This document shows, piece after piece, positions 61,464-64,000 of a stretch of DNA of 64,000 nucleotides (positions are counted from its first letter, which is position 1; every line of letters begins with the position of its first letter). This DNA is from Chania multitudinisentens RB-25. Lineage in GTDB: Bacteria > Pseudomonadota > Gammaproteobacteria > Enterobacterales > Enterobacteriaceae. The DNA is taken from assembly GCF_000520015.2 (NCBI RefSeq), contig NZ_CP007044.2, forward strand, positions 2,852,001 through 2,916,000, read 5' to 3'. The position numbers and the translations under genes are program-made. The notes under the pieces were generated by a model that did not search any database, was not told where the DNA came from, and saw nothing but the letters and a program-made list of their open reading frames with translations.

Positions 61464-63131
61464 ATGAAAACGCTGCTGATGATAGACAGTTCGCTGGGGC
61501 AGGCCCGTGGCCATCTGGCGAAACGCATGCTTGAGGCCGCTGCGGCCAAAAACGGCCTGGTGCTGGTGGATGTGCCGAACGACGCTGAACTGGTGGTTGT
61601 GGCGGGGCAATCCGCACCTGATGAGGCAAAACTGAACGGCAAACGGGTTTATTTCGGTGATGTAGAACACGCGGTGCGTGAACCCGATGCTTTCCTGGCA
61701 CAGGCCAAAGCCGAAGCCAAGCTTTACCAGGCAGTAAAAACCGCTGGCCCGACGCGCATTGTCGCGATAACCGCCTGCCCGACCGGCGTCGCGCATACCT
61801 TTATGGCGGCTGAAGCCATTGAGAGTGAGGCTAAAAAACGGGGTTGGTGGGTGAAGGTAGAAACCCGTGGTTCGGTAGGCGCGGGGAACGCGATTACGCC
61901 AGAAGAAGTGGCGGCGGCCGATTTGGTGATTGTGGCGGCGGATATTGAGGTAGAGCTGGAAAAGTTTGCTGGCAAGCCGATGTATCGTACTTCTACCGGG
62001 CTGGCTTTGAAGAAAACGGCACAAGAACTGGATAAAGCGCTGCTGGAGGCCGAAATTTTCCGGCCTGCGAAAAGCGGCGGTGCGCCAACCGCGGGCAAGA
62101 AGAAAGAGGCGGCCGGGCCGTACCGCCATTTGTTGACCGGTGTGTCCTACATGCTGCCAATGGTGGTGGCCGGTGGGCTGTGTATTGCGTTGTCGTTTGT
62201 ATTTGGTATTGAGGCGTTTAAAGAAAAAGGCACTCTGGCTGCGGCATTGATGCAGATTGGTGGTGGTTCTGCCTTTGCGCTGATGGTGCCGATTCTGGCC
62301 GGTTATATTGCGTTTTCTATTGCCGATCGTCCTGGCCTGACACCGGGTCTGATCGGGGGCATGCTGGCGGTGAGCACCGGGGCCGGATTCCTGGGGGGGA
62401 TTATTGCCGGTTTCCTGGCGGGTTATGTGGCTAAAACCATCAGCAGCAGGCTGCATCTGCCGCAGAGCATGGAAGCGCTGAAACCGATTCTGATCATTCC
62501 GTTGCTGGCGAGCCTGATTACCGGTCTGGTGATGATTTACGTGGTCGGCGCGCCGGTGGCCAAAATCATGGCAGGCTTGACGCATTGGTTGCAAGCAATG
62601 GGTACGGCGAACGCGGTTCTGCTGGGGGCGATTCTCGGCGCAATGATGTGTACCGATATGGGCGGCCCGGTGAACAAAGCGGCTTATACTTTTGGCGTCG
62701 CGCTGTTGAGTTCCTTTGTGTATGCGCCGATGGCAGCGGTTATGGCGGCCGGGATGGTGCCACCGCTGGCGATGGGGCTGGCCACGATTCTGGCGCGTAA
62801 CAAGTTTGAGCAATCCGAACGTGAAGGGGGGAAAGCGGCGATGGTGCTTGGCTTATGCTTTATTACCGAAGGGGCAATCCCGTTTGCCGCCCGTGATCCG
62901 ATCCGCGTTCTGCCGTGCTGTATCGCCGGTGGTGCTCTGACGGGGGCATTGTCGATGGCTTTTGGCGCAAAACTGATGGCCCCACACGGTGGTTTATTCG
63001 TGCTGTTTATCCCAGGTGCCATCTCTCCAGTATTCCTGTATTTGCTGGCGATTATCGCCGGGACACTGCTGGCTGGTGTGGGATACGCGATACTCAAACG
63101 CAGTGACACCGTGGCGGGCAATGTGGTTTGA
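61464..63131 (+). CDS. fruA: FruA, fructose-specific PTS permease EIIB'BC
   Basis: A 555-residue membrane enzyme that imports fructose as fructose-1-phosphate. It has a degenerate N-terminal EIIB' domain without an active cysteine (MKTLLMIDSSLGQARGHLAK), then the active EIIB with phosphoryl-carrying Cys105 in AITACPTGVAHTFMAAEA. The EIIC membrane domain runs from about residue 225 (YRHLLTGVSYMLPMVVAGG ... CTDMGGPVNKAAY ... FITEGAIPFAARDP). AGGAGG lies upstream of the ATG. It is the last gene of the operon, with a strong terminator after it. Confidence 0.98.
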   Translation: MKTLLMIDSSLGQARGHLAKRMLEAAAAKNGLVLVDVPNDAELVVVAGQSAPDEAKLNGKRVYFGDVEHAVREPDAFLAQAKAEAKLYQAVKTAGPTRIVAITACPTGVAHTFMAAEAIESEAKKRGWWVKVETRGSVGAGNAITPEEVAAADLVIVAADIEVELEKFAGKPMYRTSTGLALKKTAQELDKALLEAEIFRPAKSGGAPTAGKKKEAAGPYRHLLTGVSYMLPMVVAGGLCIALSFVFGIEAFKEKGTLAAALMQIGGGSAFALMVPILAGYIAFSIADRPGLTPGLIGGMLAVSTGAGFLGGIIAGFLAGYVAKTISSRLHLPQSMEALKPILIIPLLASLITGLVMIYVVGAPVAKIMAGLTHWLQAMGTANAVLLGAILGAMMCTDMGGPVNKAAYTFGVALLSSFVYAPMAAVMAAGMVPPLAMGLATILARNKFEQSEREGGKAAMVLGLCFITEGAIPFAARDPIRVLPCCIAGGALTGALSMAFGAKLMAPHGGLFVLFIPGAISPVFLYLLAIIAGTLLAGVGYAILKRSDTVAGNVV

Positions 63132-63148
63132 CAGGGAGTGGATAATGA

Positions 63149-63175
63149 AAAACCGGCGCCCAGGCGCCGGTTTTT
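63149..63175. terminator. Bidirectional terminator between fruA and nfo
   Basis: Stem AACCGGCGCC / GGCGCCGGTT with a tight loop, flanked by AAAA on the left and TTTTT on the right, between convergent genes. Confidence 0.88.
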
Positions 63176-63205
63176 GCATTTATAGAGAAGGAGCTGTCTG
63201 GAAAC

Positions 63206-64000
63206 TCACTGTTGCGCTTTCAGCCAGGCAATTTCTTCAGCCCAGATATCCGGGTTCACCGTTTCCAGAATCAGCGGGATGTTATCAAAGCGGGCATCGC
63301 GCATGATATAGCTGAACACCGTCTTGCCGATATTGCCTTCACCCAGGCTATGGTGGCGGTCAACGCGGCTGTTGAATTCACTTTTGGCATCGTTAAGATG
63401 CATACCGCGCAGGTAATTGAAACCGACAACATTCCCCAGTTCTTTGAAGGTTTGTTCGCAATTCTCCTCGGTGCGTAAATCATAACCGGCGGCGAAGGCG
63501 TGACAGGTATCAATACAGACACCGACACGGCTTTTGTCTTCCACGCCATTGATGATCGCCGCCAAATGCTCGAATTTAAACCCTAGATTGCTGCCCTGAC
63601 CGGCCGTGTTCTCGATTACCGCAGTCACCCCTTGAGTTTTATCCAATACAATGTTGATGGATTCAGCGATCCGCGCCAGGCATTGGTCTTCATCTATTTG
63701 CAACAGATGGCTGCCTGGATGGAAGTTCAGCAACGTCAGGCCCAATTGTTCGCAACGTTGCATCTCATCAAGGAAGGCGTCGCGGGATTTCTCCAATGCA
63801 TCTGTTACCGGGTGCCCAAGGTTAATCAGATAGCTGTCATGTGGCAGGATCTGACCGGGGCCGAAGCCGTATTGCTCGCAGGCATTTTTAAACTTATCAA
63901 TGACATCGGTAGGCAGCGGTGCCGCTTTCCATTGACGTTGATTTTTGGTGAACAGGGCGAATGCGGTCGCCTCTAATTCGTGTGCGCGAATAACCGCCTG
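63206..64000 (-). CDS. nfo: Nfo, endonuclease IV (5' end beyond window)
   Basis: An AP endonuclease of base-excision repair. 264 codons plus the stop are present, and the frame is open to the window edge (QAVIRAHELEATAFALFTKNQRQW), so about the first 17 residues are missing relative to E. coli Nfo. The tri-zinc-site residues are visible in NFHPGSHL, VIENTAGQGSNLGF, CIDTCHAFAAGYD, GMHLNDAK, RVDRHHSLGEG and LILETVNPD. An internal ATG at 63796 is not the start, because homology extends through it. It is convergent with fruA. Confidence 0.97.
   Translation of the reverse strand, partial: QAVIRAHELEATAFALFTKNQRQWKAAPLPTDVIDKFKNACEQYGFGPGQILPHDSYLINLGHPVTDALEKSRDAFLDEMQRCEQLGLTLLNFHPGSHLLQIDEDQCLARIAESINIVLDKTQGVTAVIENTAGQGSNLGFKFEHLAAIINGVEDKSRVGVCIDTCHAFAAGYDLRTEENCEQTFKELGNVVGFNYLRGMHLNDAKSEFNSRVDRHHSLGEGNIGKTVFSYIMRDARFDNIPLILETVNPDIWAEEIAWLKAQQ

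Noticed and set aside
61296..62813. 505-codon minus-strand frame opposite fruA
   Set aside because: An antisense shadow rich in Arg, His and Gln, typical of the reverse of a GC-rich membrane-protein gene.

Overview
The window is chromosomal DNA from a member of the Enterobacterales. Gene order and protein sequences follow the Escherichia coli backbone closely (menDHBCE, nrdAB-yfaE, ubiG/gyrA, rcsC/rcsBD, yejM-L-K, rplY, yejH, rsuA-bcr, yejABEF, mepS, yeiR/Q/P, setB, fruBKA, nfo). The differences, together with a clade-3 KatA catalase and scattered ERIC repeats, point to Serratia or a close relative in the Yersiniaceae. That genus call is inference from protein resemblance and layout; no search was run.

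Layout. 1-5.9 kb: the end of an unidentified gene, then the menaquinone operon menD-H-B-C-E with overlapping starts and stops. 5.9-10.1 kb: an AT-rich accessory island holding a small double-glycine, four-cysteine precursor peptide, a membrane-anchored DsbA-like thiol oxidoreductase and a peptidase-C39 ABC exporter, surrounded by ERIC elements. 10.1-11.6 kb: katA. 12-18.3 kb: yfaY, the class Ia ribonucleotide reductase operon nrdA-nrdB-yfaE with NrdR and DnaA sites, and ubiG. 18.5-27.7 kb: gyrA and the Rcs phosphorelay (rcsC facing rcsD-rcsB). 27.7-31.2 kb: an MFS transporter, tRNA-Ser(UGA), tRNA-Thr(UGU), an SOS-boxed dinI-like gene, a VOC protein, a BOF-domain periplasmic protein and tRNA-Pro(GGG).

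31.3-39.1 kb: yejM, yejL, yejK, rplY, radD, rsuA and bcr. 39.1-42.6 kb: a second accessory stretch with a degenerate ERIC-like element, about 0.9 kb of AT-rich DNA without a convincing gene, and a large uncharacterised lipoprotein. 42.6-52.6 kb: yejG, the YejABEF peptide importer, a CSS-EAL cyclic-di-GMP phosphodiesterase, mepS and yeiR. 52.9-56.3 kb: a small secreted fimbrillin-like protein and a divergent hexuronate pair (yeiQ/uxuA). 56.3-64 kb: efpL, yeiW, setB, a NUDIX hydrolase, the fructose PTS operon fruBKA with two Cra operators, and nfo running off the right edge.

The strongest candidate for a new system is the 6.4-10 kb island. The peptide begins at a GTG with a good ribosome-binding site and has a 15-residue leader laid out like the colicin V leader and ending in Gly-Gly. 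The neighbouring oxidoreductase would suit its four cysteines, and the exporter carries the leader peptidase. No HlyD-type adaptor and no clear immunity gene are in the window, and the peptidase has Asn where the usual catalytic Asp sits. This looks like a disulfide-bonded, microcin-like secretion locus with unusual composition; activity and novelty are not shown by sequence alone.
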